A stretch of DNA of 64,000 bases from Mycolicibacterium grossiae. GTDB taxonomy: Bacteria > Actinomycetota > Actinomycetes > Mycobacteriales > Mycobacteriaceae. Positions 19,766-28,237 of this stretch are shown piece by piece. The translations under genes and the position numbers were made by a program. The stretch is taken from positions 3,968,001 to 4,032,000 of the forward strand of contig NZ_CP043474.1 of the NCBI RefSeq assembly GCF_008329645.1, in the 5' to 3' direction. Positions within the stretch are counted from its first letter, which is position 1. Each line of letters opens with the position of its first letter. Below the pieces are notes generated by a model. The model worked only from the letters and a program-made list of their open reading frames with translations, searched no databases and was not told the DNA's origin.

Positions 19766-20935
19766 TCATGCCGGAGCCTTCGACAGCGGCGACGGGAACC
19801 GGGGTTTCACCCGGACGCCCGCCAGCCAGTCGGTGAGTTCGCCGGCCATGCGCTGCAACGCGCGCGAGGCCGTGGCACCGACGTCCTCGACCAGTTGCAG
19901 CTCGACTCGGCCGGCGTCGTCCTGACGCCAGCCGCCGACCACCCGGCCGTCGACCCAAGCCGTCGGACCGGCGTTGCCGTTGCGGTCGAAGACGTGGGCG
20001 CGGTGGTCGCCGAGGTACCAGTCGCGGTGCCGCCAACCCATCGTGGTGACGTCGAGACCGGGCAGCAGCGCGCACCACGGCTCGACGGCCGGTTCGGGCT
20101 CGAGGTCGTCGGGCAGCGCGACGCCGGGGGTGCCGTGCAGATCGACCTCGACGGCGCCGACGTCGCGCAGCGCGGCGCGCGTCCAGCCCAGCGTCTGGCC
20201 GAACCACCACGTGACGTCGGCTTCGGTCGCCGGGCCGAACGCCCACAGCCAGCGCCGCACCACGCGCTCGCGCGCCACCTCGGCGGCGTGCGCGCCAGCA
20301 TGCCCGGGCAGCCAGTGCGCGGTGCTCGACCAGCGGTGCCGCGACGTCGTCCACGCGCCGTCGTTGGGGCCGCGCACGATGTGCCCCTGCACGCCGAGGA
20401 CGGTGAGCACCCGCGGCGACAGCGGGGTCGTGCCGCCCCAGGTCCGACCCGGCGCCGGGTCGTAGTCGCCTGCCAGTTCGGGCAGCGCGGCCCGCAGTTC
20501 GCGGGCCCCCGTCGGCCCGTGCTCGGCCAGGTGGTCCAGCACTGCGGATGACGCCGCCGCGAGCCACTCCTCGCCGGCGGACGTGACACCGGCCTTGACG
20601 GCGTCGGCCAGCAGGCGCCGACGCTCGTCGGTCGCGACGCGGTCACTCGACGCCGCCTGCACCGCACCAAGATCCGACGCGGCGATCACCCACAGCGTGC
20701 GGCGCATCGCCAGGTGCTTGAGCACCGACCGCTGCTCGTAGAGCGCCGTTTCGAGGTCGGCCACGACGAAGCCGGGCGACCGCGCCCACAGCGACAGGAA
20801 CGGCGTGGCGGGGTCGGTGGCATGCAGGGCGACCAGCCGGGCGGTGATCGTCGGCACGTCGAGCGGCACGTCGCGGGTCAGCAGGTGCCGTCGTGCCAGA
20901 CGCGCCCGCCGCTCCTCGACGGTGAAGGAGCGCAC
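19766..20935 (-). CDS. Winged-helix DNA-binding domain protein (AlkZ/YcaQ-like HTH_42 fold)
   Basis: A 389-residue protein of the HTH_42 family, the fold of the AlkZ and YcaQ interstrand-crosslink DNA glycosylases. Seen: LARRHLLTRD, the central HLAEHGPTGARELRAALPEL and TWGGTTPLSPRVLTVLGVQGHIVRG winged helices, WLWAFGPATEADVTWWFG and the C-terminal DVTTMGWRHRDWYLG region. At the place where catalytic members have QxQ or QxD, this protein reads H38-A-T40 (LVALHATDPATPFLSLWAR), so glycosylase activity is doubtful. The start is GTG 20935, two bases past the stop of the upstream gene. It sits directly after uvrA, convergent. Confidence 0.82.
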   Translation of the reverse strand: MRSFTVEERRARLARRHLLTRDVPLDVPTITARLVALHATDPATPFLSLWARSPGFVVADLETALYEQRSVLKHLAMRRTLWVIAASDLGAVQAASSDRVATDERRRLLADAVKAGVTSAGEEWLAAASSAVLDHLAEHGPTGARELRAALPELAGDYDPAPGRTWGGTTPLSPRVLTVLGVQGHIVRGPNDGAWTTSRHRWSSTAHWLPGHAGAHAAEVARERVVRRWLWAFGPATEADVTWWFGQTLGWTRAALRDVGAVEVDLHGTPGVALPDDLEPEPAVEPWCALLPGLDVTTMGWRHRDWYLGDHRAHVFDRNGNAGPTAWVDGRVVGGWRQDDAGRVELQLVEDVGATASRALQRMAGELTDWLAGVRVKPRFPSPLSKAPA

Positions 20936-20937
20936 GC

Positions 20938-21303
20938 TCAGTGGTCGTCGGGGCGCTTCATCGACGCCCGGATCTCGGCCAGCCGGTCGGCGGCCGCCTT
21001 CTGCCGCGCCTCGAATTGCTCCTCGACGCTGCGCCCCTCCGGCGTCTCCGAGGCCAGCTCGGCTGCCCCCAGCGCGGTCCCGAACCGCGTCTCGATCTTC
21101 TCCCGTACGGCGTCGAAGGTCGGCACTCCGCCTGCGGTGTAACCGGTCGGCTCCAGCGGCACCGGCGCGCCGGCGGCATCAATGACGTCCGCATCGGTGA
21201 CCTGGGCGTCGGTGACCTCGGCGTCGATCGCCTCCGCGTCGATCGCCTCAGCGGCGGGGGGCGGCTCGTCGGCGGGCGGTGGATCCGGCTGCGCATCGGA
21301 CAC
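20938..21303 (-). CDS. Small acidic protein with pentapeptide-like repeats
   Basis: A 121-residue protein from GTG 21303. The N-terminal half is Pro-rich and then contains five consecutive five-residue units of the form (A/V)(I/T)DA(E/Q/D), encoded by 15-bp near-repeats at about 21180-21255. The C-terminal half is helical and charged (FDAVREKIETRFGTALGAAELA, then VEEQFEARQKAAADRLAEIRASMKR). No family is recognised. It is two bases upstream of the winged-helix gene and probably co-transcribed with it. The repeat number may vary between strains. Confidence 0.65.
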   Translation of the reverse strand: MSDAQPDPPPADEPPPAAEAIDAEAIDAEVTDAQVTDADVIDAAGAPVPLEPTGYTAGGVPTFDAVREKIETRFGTALGAAELASETPEGRSVEEQFEARQKAAADRLAEIRASMKRPDDH

Positions 21304-21409
21304 CGGCTCACCGTACCGCGGAACGAAGTTGGGATCGGTAGCAATCGGCGCCGACTGTACTTCTCGGCGTGACGACGCCACTGGGGCGACGCGGATGAAG
21401 GGAAAGCAC

Positions 21410-21892
21410 ATGAAGCGAGTAGTGGCCTCGGGCATCGGGATGGTCGCCGCGGCGCTGATGCTGGTCGGGTGCTCCGACGAGAAGAGCGACGCGCCGGCGT
21501 CGACGGCGGCCGCCACCGGCCAGGACTCGAGCAGCGCCACCTCGGTCAAGGTCGGCGGCCAGGACCTCGCCGGCCTCGACCTGTCCTCGGTGACCTGCGT
21601 GAAGCAGGCCGGCAAGATCAACGTCGCGAGCGCTCCCATCGGCGGCGGCGCGCAGGGGCTGGGCGTGGTGATGACCGACGAGGCGACCCCGAAGGTGGAG
21701 TCGCTCGGTCTGGTGGTCGACGGCAACGCCCTCGCCGTCTCCCAGATGGGCGGCATGAAGACCGGTGACGCCGAGGTCACCGTCGACGGCAGCACCTACA
21801 CCATCACCGGCGAGGCCGCCGGAGCCGACATGAAGAACCCGATGGCCGGCATGATCACGAAGCCGTTCGAGATCACGGTGGCCTGCAACTGA
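21410..21892 (+). CDS. LpqH-type (19 kDa antigen family) lipoprotein
   Basis: A 160-residue lipoprotein: signal peptide MKRVVASGIGMVAAALMLVGCS with lipobox LVGC (acylated Cys22). A Ser/Thr/Ala-rich tether follows, then the LpqH beta-sandwich with VSSVTC-like LSSVTCVKQAGK and C-terminal TKPFEITVACN, giving a disulfide. LpqH proteins are surface glycolipoproteins and TLR2 agonists in mycobacteria. The start is ATG 21410 behind AAGGGAAAG; ATG 21395 would put the ribosome site inside the coding region. Monocistronic, with a very strong hairpin after the stop. Confidence 0.88.
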   Translation: MKRVVASGIGMVAAALMLVGCSDEKSDAPASTAAATGQDSSSATSVKVGGQDLAGLDLSSVTCVKQAGKINVASAPIGGGAQGLGVVMTDEATPKVESLGLVVDGNALAVSQMGGMKTGDAEVTVDGSTYTITGEAAGADMKNPMAGMITKPFEITVACN

Positions 21893-21906
21893 CGGGCTTC
21901 CCACGG

Positions 21907-21937
21907 GCGGCGGGCGTGCGATGCGCACGTCCGCCGC
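21907..21937 (+). terminator. Strong GC-rich hairpin after the lipoprotein gene
   Basis: A 14-bp stem (21907-21920 with 21924-21937; one G-T pair) around a 3-nt loop ATG, with no T tract. It separates the lpqH-type gene from the promoter of the TPR/CHAT genes. Confidence 0.7.
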
Positions 21938-21944
21938 GTCGGGG

Positions 21945-21957
21945 CTTCTATGATGCA
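21945..21957 (+). promoter_or_regulatory. -10 element of the TPR/CHAT operon, leaderless
   Basis: The sequence TATGAT lies exactly six bases (GCACCC) before GTG 21961. A canonical TANNNT -10 at this distance implies a transcript that begins with the start codon. Confidence 0.6.
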
Positions 21958-21960
21958 CCC

Positions 21961-23730
21961 GTGTCGATCGCCGGCGACCTGGAGCGGGCCCGTCACCTGG
22001 CCCTCGCCGCCGACGAGACGGCGGCGAAGGAACTGCTGCTCGCGCTGATGCCTCGGATCGAGGACGCCGACCGCGACGACCTGATGCTGGAAGTCCTCGC
22101 GCAACTCGGCGAGCTGTACCTGGTTCGCACGGCCTACGACGGCGTCCGGGAGGCGGTGCACCGGATCGGGGAGTGCCTGACCGTGTACCAGACCATCCTC
22201 GACGGCACCGCCACCGCGGACGTTCAGATGCGCAACACGATGTCCGAGAGCGACATTCGCCGCATGACCCTGCGCTACCGCCGGCGGGCCCACTACCTTC
22301 GGATCGGCCTGGCCGCCGCCGTCGGTGACCACGAGGGGGCCGCCGACCGGCTCGCCGAATTGGACGCCACGACACCATCGAGGTCCGACGGCGACGCCGA
22401 ACTCGACGCCGACCTCGACGGCGAGTTCGCCTACCTGCGCACCTACGGCCGCATCCTGTGTGCCATCGCGTTGGTCGACGACGACCTGCACGTCCGGTCG
22501 GAACCGCTGTGGCGCACGGTCATCGACGCCATCGAGGGCCCGGGTGCCGGCCCAGCCATCGACGCCGCCGCGACGGACAACCTCTTCGTCATCGGAGCGA
22601 TCGGCTACGCGAGGTTCTGCATCGAGACGGGCCGCATCGAAGAGGCCGAGCCGTGGCTGCGCCGGGCCGGCGCTCGCGCCGAGGCTCGGGACTGGCGGCT
22701 CCCGGTGGCACGGACGAAGCTGGAACGGGCGACGGCCTGCTGGGCGCGCGGCGACCACGTGGCCACCGAGGGCCTGCTCGGCGAGGCGTACCCGGTGATC
22801 GCCGAATACGCTCGCGCGCACGATGTCTCGCGCTGCTGGCTGTACTTCGGTCTCACCAGGATGGGCGCCGGGATGCTGCAGGCGGCCGACGAGAGCTGGG
22901 GCCACGCCGAGCGGCACTGGCGCGAGTTGGGCAAGCCCCTGCACATCCACCGGATCCTGCTGCAGCGCAGCTGGATCAGCGTCGTCCGCGGCCGCTTCGG
23001 CGACGCGGTCGACCTCGTCGAGCAGGCGCGCGCCTGCCTCGATGAATCGCCGCGCAGCAGCTGGGTCGCCTACGCCCGGCTCGACGCGCACCTCGGGGCG
23101 GTGTGGCGGGCGGACGCGCTGGCCGACCTCGCATTCGACGGCACGGCCGCACCCGGCGACGACTGGGCCGCCGTCGAGGCCAGGTACCGCGCGGCGCGGG
23201 GGGTCGTCCGCGCCGCACCCGGTAGCGCAGACCACGCGTCGGCGATGCGCAAGCTCGCGACGGCGGTCGACCTCGTGGTGCCGGCGGCCCTCGCGGTCGA
23301 CTCCGTGCGCTACGCCATCGCCGACGCCGCAGCGCGGGCGCGCTGGGCCGCGGGGATCGCGGCGCCACTGCTGGCACGGGCCTTCGCCGTCGCCGCCGAG
23401 TCCGAGGACACCCGGCTGGTGAGCGAGCTCATCGAATACCACTGTGCGCGCGGCACGTTCAGCACCGCCGCACCGGCCGACGACGCAGCCGGATCCTGGA
23501 CCCGGACCGCGACGGCACCCGCACCGGCGAGTGACGTCGAGGTCCTCGCCCAGGTGGCGTCGGGCCCGCCGGTGGCCGCCGGTCCCTCGCTGACGCGTCT
23601 CGGGCCGCTGCCGCCGCTCGCGATGGACCCCACCGGGGACACGGTGCTCTCCCCGCACCGCTTCCAGGCGCTGCGCCGCTACGGCCAGCACGTCACGACC
23701 GACGAACCGGCCTGGGCGACGTGGCCGTGA
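21961..23730 (+). CDS. TPR-like helical repeat protein paired with a CHAT protease
   Basis: A 589-residue, almost wholly helical protein with repeated helix pairs of TPR character: ERARHLALAADETAAKELLLALMP, LEVLAQLGELYLVRTAYDGVREAV, AEPWLRRAGARAEARDWRLPVARTKLERATACWARGDH, and HRILLQRSWISVVRGRFGDAVDLVEQARACLDES. A less ordered Pro/Ala-rich tail follows after about residue 510. No enzymatic motif. Its stop overlaps the start of the CHAT gene (GTGA), so the two are made together. TPR proteins often act as sensor or scaffold for caspase-like CHAT proteases. The start is GTG 21961, supported by the leaderless -10. Confidence 0.78.
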   Translation: MSIAGDLERARHLALAADETAAKELLLALMPRIEDADRDDLMLEVLAQLGELYLVRTAYDGVREAVHRIGECLTVYQTILDGTATADVQMRNTMSESDIRRMTLRYRRRAHYLRIGLAAAVGDHEGAADRLAELDATTPSRSDGDAELDADLDGEFAYLRTYGRILCAIALVDDDLHVRSEPLWRTVIDAIEGPGAGPAIDAAATDNLFVIGAIGYARFCIETGRIEEAEPWLRRAGARAEARDWRLPVARTKLERATACWARGDHVATEGLLGEAYPVIAEYARAHDVSRCWLYFGLTRMGAGMLQAADESWGHAERHWRELGKPLHIHRILLQRSWISVVRGRFGDAVDLVEQARACLDESPRSSWVAYARLDAHLGAVWRADALADLAFDGTAAPGDDWAAVEARYRAARGVVRAAPGSADHASAMRKLATAVDLVVPAALAVDSVRYAIADAAARARWAAGIAAPLLARAFAVAAESEDTRLVSELIEYHCARGTFSTAAPADDAAGSWTRTATAPAPASDVEVLAQVASGPPVAAGPSLTRLGPLPPLAMDPTGDTVLSPHRFQALRRYGQHVTTDEPAWATWP

Positions 23731-25028
23731 GCGCCACGCTGGTCCTGCGCTTCGCCGACGTCGGCACCGCCACCTACGGCAGCCTGCGGGTGGTGGGGGA
23801 GCCGGCGAGCACCGTCACGTGGGTGGTGGAGGAGCCGCTGCTGCTGGCCGCCCTGACGGACGTGGACGACGCGCTGCCCGAACCGATCGCCGAGGAGACG
23901 GTCGCCGACGCGCTGCGCCGGGCGTTCGCCGAGGGCCCGCTCGCACGGCCCGATGCCGAACTCGGGCTGGCCTACCGGCTCGGCGTCCTGCTGCTGTCGC
24001 AGGCGGCGTGGGACCTCGTCGAGGCGTGCGCCGGTGAGCCCCGTGCCGCGCTCTTCGTCGCACCCAGCGCCCGTCTCGCCCGGGTCCCGTGGACCCTGCT
24101 GGCGTTTCCGCGCCGCCGTCCGGACGCCGACGCGCTCGCGGCCGCGTGCACTGCGGCGGTGACCTTCGCTGGGACCGTTCCCGCCCGCATCGCGTGGGAC
24201 GACCCCGGCACGGCCACCGACGGCACCCGGCTGCTGGAGCTGGTCGACGTCCTGATGGCACCTCCGGCGAACATCGTCAATGCGTCCCGGCCGCACCGCT
24301 CGTGGGCCTCGCGGGCCGGCGCGCCGCGGCTCCTCGTCCTCGATCCCCGCGTGCCGCACCAGCGCGCGGACTCCGCGCTGGGGTCGGTGCTCGGGCGGCC
24401 CGACCCCGACACGGCGCTGGCCCGCCACGTCGCCGAGGACGTCGGCCGCGGCACCGTCCTGCCGGAGGTGCGCTCGGCCGTCGAGCTGTTCCGTCGGGTC
24501 GACGCCGACCGGCACTGGCTGGCGGCGATGCTGGAGCGCGGGCCCGCCCGGCTGCTGTACGTCGGGCACGCCACCGCGGCGGAGGCCGGCAGCGCCGACC
24601 GGGCGGCGGTGCACCTCGCCGAGGAGCGTCCGCTGACGGCGGCCGACCTGCTCGCCCTCGACCTGCCCATCCCGCCGCGCGTCGCGCTGCTCGCCTGCGC
24701 CTCCGGTGGGGACTACCGCTTCGACGAGGCCACCGGGCTGGTCGCCGCGGCGGTGCTCGGCGGTGCCCAGCTGGTCACCGCCACGCTGTGGTCGCTGCCC
24801 ACCACGGCGGGCTACCGCCGCTTCGCGGCGGGCGCGGCGGATCCGGCAGCAGATCCGATGGGCGAGCTGATCATCGCCGTGGACGTCGCGCACGACGCCG
24901 ACCATGCCGGCCGTGCGGTGAACCGCTGGCAGCGGGAGGCGTTGCGGCGCTGGCGTTCCGGGGACGAGGCGGCCAGCCCGCTGTACTGGGCGGCGCTCGC
25001 GACGTTCGCCGTGGACGGCGCCCGGTGA
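23727..25028 (+). CDS. CHAT domain (caspase-like) protein
   Basis: A 433-residue protein whose C-terminal half (about 195-420) is a CHAT domain. The catalytic His lies in RLLYVGHAT (H281) and the Cys in VALLACASGG (C324), the dyad order of caspase-like peptidases. RLLVLDPRVPH and LVTATLWSLPTT are further family motifs. The N-terminal half (RFADVGTATYGSL..., LFVAPSARLARVPWTLLAFPR) is also seen before CHAT domains. The likely role is a protease activated through its TPR partner, either in regulated cell death/defence or in housekeeping proteolysis. Which of these cannot be told. GTG 23727 overlaps the upstream stop; GTG 23721 is an alternative two codons earlier. Confidence 0.85.
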   Translation: MSATLVLRFADVGTATYGSLRVVGEPASTVTWVVEEPLLLAALTDVDDALPEPIAEETVADALRRAFAEGPLARPDAELGLAYRLGVLLLSQAAWDLVEACAGEPRAALFVAPSARLARVPWTLLAFPRRRPDADALAAACTAAVTFAGTVPARIAWDDPGTATDGTRLLELVDVLMAPPANIVNASRPHRSWASRAGAPRLLVLDPRVPHQRADSALGSVLGRPDPDTALARHVAEDVGRGTVLPEVRSAVELFRRVDADRHWLAAMLERGPARLLYVGHATAAEAGSADRAAVHLAEERPLTAADLLALDLPIPPRVALLACASGGDYRFDEATGLVAAAVLGGAQLVTATLWSLPTTAGYRRFAAGAADPAADPMGELIIAVDVAHDADHAGRAVNRWQREALRRWRSGDEAASPLYWAALATFAVDGAR

Positions 25029-25030
25029 CC

Positions 25031-25654
25031 TCAGCGCGGTGCCACGCACACCGCGACCACCGACTCGTCGCCGCGGCGGTAGTACGCGTCGACGACGCAC
25101 CCCGGCGTCACGTCGGGCAGCGCGGACTCCGGGATCATCGTCGTCTCGTGGGCGGGGAACTGGCCGCCCTCGGGCCGGCGGACCATCAGGTCGATCTCGA
25201 CCTCGCGGTGGTCCTCGCGGGCGGCGCCGGTGCACCGGACGCCGGTGACCACGCCACGCGCCCGCGTCCCGCGGCGGATCAGATCGAGTTCGTCGTCGGT
25301 GACGAGCCCCTTGCCGACGAGCATCCGGTCGAAGTCCGCCCGCACCGCGAGCACGTCGTCGGCCAGCCGCAGGTCCTCGCGGGCCGCCGGGTCGAACGAG
25401 ACCAGCAGCACCACGCCCGGTCGGAGGGCGCCGCGGGCCACGACGTCGTCGCACGCGGCGAGCTTGCCGACGAACCGCTGCCCCGACACGCTCTGCACCT
25501 CCACCGTCACCGATCGGGCGATCGAGCGGACCGTGCCGAGGCCCACGGCGGGGCGGCCGGGCGGTCGGCCCGGGCGGCGTCGCCGGATCAGAACGGCGGC
25601 GGCGCCGGCGAACGCGCAGAACAGGACGAGCGTGGTGACCAACGAATCGGGCAT
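25031..25654 (-). CDS. Membrane-anchored protein, unknown function
   Basis: A 207-residue protein with one N-terminal membrane helix (SLVTTLVLFCAFAGAAAVLI) followed by an Arg/Pro-rich stretch. Two similar beta-rich halves come next (VEVQSVSGQRFVGKLAAC..., REVEIDLMVRRPEGGQFPAHETTMIP) with an intervening acidic helix (GLVTDDELDLIRRG). Not assigned to a family. It lies inside the TPR/CHAT block on the opposite strand, 2 bp from the CHAT stop, and diverges from 25724. It may belong to the same system as a membrane component; that is positional inference only. Confidence 0.7.
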   Translation of the reverse strand: MPDSLVTTLVLFCAFAGAAAVLIRRRRPGRPPGRPAVGLGTVRSIARSVTVEVQSVSGQRFVGKLAACDDVVARGALRPGVVLLVSFDPAAREDLRLADDVLAVRADFDRMLVGKGLVTDDELDLIRRGTRARGVVTGVRCTGAAREDHREVEIDLMVRRPEGGQFPAHETTMIPESALPDVTPGCVVDAYYRRGDESVVAVCVAPR

Positions 25655-25723
25655 GGGGGACAGCGTCGCGCCGGTGCTGCGCTACCGAACCCAAGTTCGG
25701 GCGCGGCCTCCTATTCTGTGGCG

Positions 25724-27046
25724 GTGAGCAGCTCGAGCGTGACGACGCCCGTCGCGGTCGCCGAGCCGCGGCGGGCGGTCATCGACCGCTCCTGGCGCGC
25801 GATCGGCCCGGGCGTCGAGGTGTTCAGCGGCGCGGACGGGGCACCGCTGCGGCGCACCGTCAAGCGCATCCTCGACCCGCTCGTACTGCGGCTGCGGGTC
25901 AACCCTCGGTACTCGGCGCCGCTGCTGGACCCCGACGTCGCGGCCGCGCTGACCGAGGTGATCATCGACCACGCGCCGCAGCTGCGCGCCGCCGCGGCGT
26001 GGTTCGCGGTGCTCAAGGCGCACCGGCGCCGGTCGCGGATCACCAGCGGCAACGCCCAGGAACTGTACTTCCCGATCTGCTTCGAATTGGCCGTCACCAA
26101 CGGCGTTCCGTCCGAACGGGATTCGCTCGACGAGTTCGTGGCAACGGTCCTGCGGGAGGTACACGGCGAGCGCGACCGGACCGCGATCGAGGTGCTCAAC
26201 CGCTACGTCGACGACGACCACGTGGTGCGGGCGCTGCGGCGTCAGCTGGAACGCAGCTGGGCCGACGTCCGGCCCGGTGGGGCCATCACCGCGCCGTTCT
26301 TCGCCGGGTTGACGACGGTGCTCGGCGACGCCGACGGCCACACTGCCGCAGCGGCGCGGCAGCGGGTGTGGGACGTGCTGGTGGCCGACGCGACGCCGTT
26401 CGACCTCGGCGCCCGGGCGCGGACCGAGCCGAGCGCCCTGCCGTGGTCGCTCACCGACCTCGGTCTCACGGCCCGCGAACCGCAGCAGCCGCCGGCGGTC
26501 GAGACACGTGCCGACCGGAGCCGGCCGCTGGACCGCAGCGTCGTCGACCGCGTGCGGGCCACCCTGCGGCGCGGTCTGGACCGCGACGAACTGCCCGACG
26601 TCCCCGCGCTGTGCGCCGAGGAGATCGACCGGGCCTGCGCGCCGTGGGGACTGCTCTCCGAGGACGGACAGGCGGTGCTGCTCGCCGGCATCGAGATCGC
26701 GGTGGACCTCGCACCGCTGAGCGACGCGACGCCGGGCCGCTACGACCTGGGCCGAACCATTCAGGCCCGGTTGCGCAAGGAGGCCTACGTCCTGCACGCG
26801 CGCCGCTATCTGGCCGACGGCGGGCCGCTGCACCCCCGGCAACGCCAGGTGGTCGACGACCTCGCCGGCTTCGCGCGCCCCTACCTGAGCCGGCTGTGGG
26901 CGCGGCTGCACGGCCGCGACGTGTGGCAGGAGCCGTGCACCGACGTCGACGACGTGCGCGCGGTCCTCGAGGGCGTCGCCCGGTCGGTCAGCCTCGACCA
27001 CCGGCAGCGCATCAAGGCGATGCTCGACGAGGCGGTCACCTCGTGA
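25724..27046 (+). CDS. Conserved-looking protein in the TPR/CHAT block, unknown function
   Basis: A 440-residue soluble protein. After a short Ser/Thr/Val leader it is largely helical: RRTVKRILDPLVLRLRVNPRYSAPLLDPDVAAALTEVIIDHAPQLRAAA in the first part and a second helical domain after a linker (RSRPLDRSVVDRVRATLRRGLDRDELPD... and RQRQVVDDLAGFARPYLSRLWARLHGRDVW). No enzyme signature or membrane helix seen. Candidate starts are GTG 25718 and 25724. I chose 25724 because TATTCT ends six bases before it (leaderless). Its stop overlaps the GTG of the next gene, so the two are coupled. Confidence 0.72.
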   Translation: MSSSSVTTPVAVAEPRRAVIDRSWRAIGPGVEVFSGADGAPLRRTVKRILDPLVLRLRVNPRYSAPLLDPDVAAALTEVIIDHAPQLRAAAAWFAVLKAHRRRSRITSGNAQELYFPICFELAVTNGVPSERDSLDEFVATVLREVHGERDRTAIEVLNRYVDDDHVVRALRRQLERSWADVRPGGAITAPFFAGLTTVLGDADGHTAAAARQRVWDVLVADATPFDLGARARTEPSALPWSLTDLGLTAREPQQPPAVETRADRSRPLDRSVVDRVRATLRRGLDRDELPDVPALCAEEIDRACAPWGLLSEDGQAVLLAGIEIAVDLAPLSDATPGRYDLGRTIQARLRKEAYVLHARRYLADGGPLHPRQRQVVDDLAGFARPYLSRLWARLHGRDVWQEPCTDVDDVRAVLEGVARSVSLDHRQRIKAMLDEAVTS

Positions 27047-28179
27047 TCTTCGCCGCCGACGGCGCGTTCTGGACCGCCGGACCGGACGTGGCCGGCGTGC
27101 CCGCGGTCGCCGTCCTCGAGGCGGCGGGTGCGGTGTTCGCCTGGACGGTCGACGACCCGGACGGCGTCGCCGCCACCCGGATGACGCTGACCGACGTCGC
27201 GGCCGCCGACTGGCTGTGGCAGGTGATCGGCGTGCCGGGACACCGCGAGGTGGCCTCGGCGCTGACGGCCTCGGCGCCCACCGGTTCGGTCGACGTGCCG
27301 GCCGCCGCCTGGCGGACCGATGCGCTGGCGCCGCTGCGGCGGCTGGCCGTCGGGCACTGGGCCCGCCGGTGGTGGCCCGCCAGCCCGCGTGACGGGATCG
27401 TCGGCCTCGACCCGGCGCTGCTCGACGCCGAGTTGGCACTGCTCACGGCCCGCGCCGAGCAGGTCTGCGCCGAGGACGCCGTCGATGCCGAGATCGCCGC
27501 GCTGCTGGGTCCGCATCGCGCCGCTCTCGAGGCGATCCGGCGCGGCGGCGACCCCCGGGTGGTCGAGCTCGTCGACTCCTGCCGCGACCTGGCCGACGAG
27601 TACGGCGTGTGGGACGGGGACGGCTTCGCGGACGGTTCGGACCCGGCGGAGCGGACCGACCTCGCGGCGGCCCGGCGCACGGACTACGCGCTCGCCGCCG
27701 GCGGTCGCACGAGCGGCGGCCCGACGCCCGTGGCGGCCGGTTCGGCGTCGGTCGACTGGGCGGGCGTGCCGCCCGGGACCTTCGACGCCGCCGACGGCAC
27801 CGTCGACTGGCGCGTGGAGGCGCGCAAGGCGGAGACGACTGCGACGGTCCGGGTGGCCGTCGCCGGCCCGGTCCCGCCGGACGGGGTCGCCGTCCGACTG
27901 GTGTCCGGGCTCGTCACCGGCGCCGGTGTCCTCGACGCCGACGGCACCGCCCGGCTGATCCTGCGCGATGCCGCCGGACCGGTCACCGACTCGACGGCAT
28001 GGGGGCACGATTGGTCGGCGACCGACGTCGTCGTGGGCACCGGGGCGGCCGGAGGTCCGGCCGCCGGCGCTGCCGTCGCCTTGCGCGAGCGGGTCCGCCG
28101 GCTGGCGCGCTCCCGGCTCGCCGCGCCCGGCGCAGATGCGTTCCTCGCCGAGATCGTGGCGGCCGAGTCGGACTACTGA
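27043..28179 (+). CDS. Unknown protein coupled to 25724-27046
   Basis: A 378-residue protein beginning VIFAADGAFWTAGPDVAGVPAVAVLEAAGAVFAWTVDDP; GTG 27043 overlaps the upstream TGA. Its first third is mixed alpha/beta, the middle is helical (LLDAELALLTARAEQVCAEDAVDAEIAALLGPHRAALEAIRRGG), and the last third is beta-rich (VDWRVEARKAETTATVRVAVAGPVPPDGVAVRLVSG), resembling an immunoglobulin-like or accessory domain. The tail is Arg/Ala-rich and helical. No family recognised. It ends the operon-like block begun by the TPR/CHAT genes; the last codons lie in a 15-bp tandem repeat. Confidence 0.72.
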   Translation: MIFAADGAFWTAGPDVAGVPAVAVLEAAGAVFAWTVDDPDGVAATRMTLTDVAAADWLWQVIGVPGHREVASALTASAPTGSVDVPAAAWRTDALAPLRRLAVGHWARRWWPASPRDGIVGLDPALLDAELALLTARAEQVCAEDAVDAEIAALLGPHRAALEAIRRGGDPRVVELVDSCRDLADEYGVWDGDGFADGSDPAERTDLAAARRTDYALAAGGRTSGGPTPVAAGSASVDWAGVPPGTFDAADGTVDWRVEARKAETTATVRVAVAGPVPPDGVAVRLVSGLVTGAGVLDADGTARLILRDAAGPVTDSTAWGHDWSATDVVVGTGAAGGPAAGAAVALRERVRRLARSRLAAPGADAFLAEIVAAESDY

Positions 28180-28230
28180 GCGTCGGACTACCGAGCGTCG
28201 GATCACCGGGCGTCGGACTACCGAGCACCC
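28171..28230 (+). repeat. Four-copy 15-bp tandem repeat at a gene end
   Basis: Units: GACTACTGAGCGTCG, GACTACCGAGCGTCG, GATCACCGGGCGTCG and GACTACCGAGCACCC (28171, 28186, 28201, 28216). The stop codon of 27043-28179 is in unit 1. The array lies between two convergent genes and is a candidate variable-number repeat. Confidence 0.85.
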
Positions 28231-28237
28231 ACCGGCG

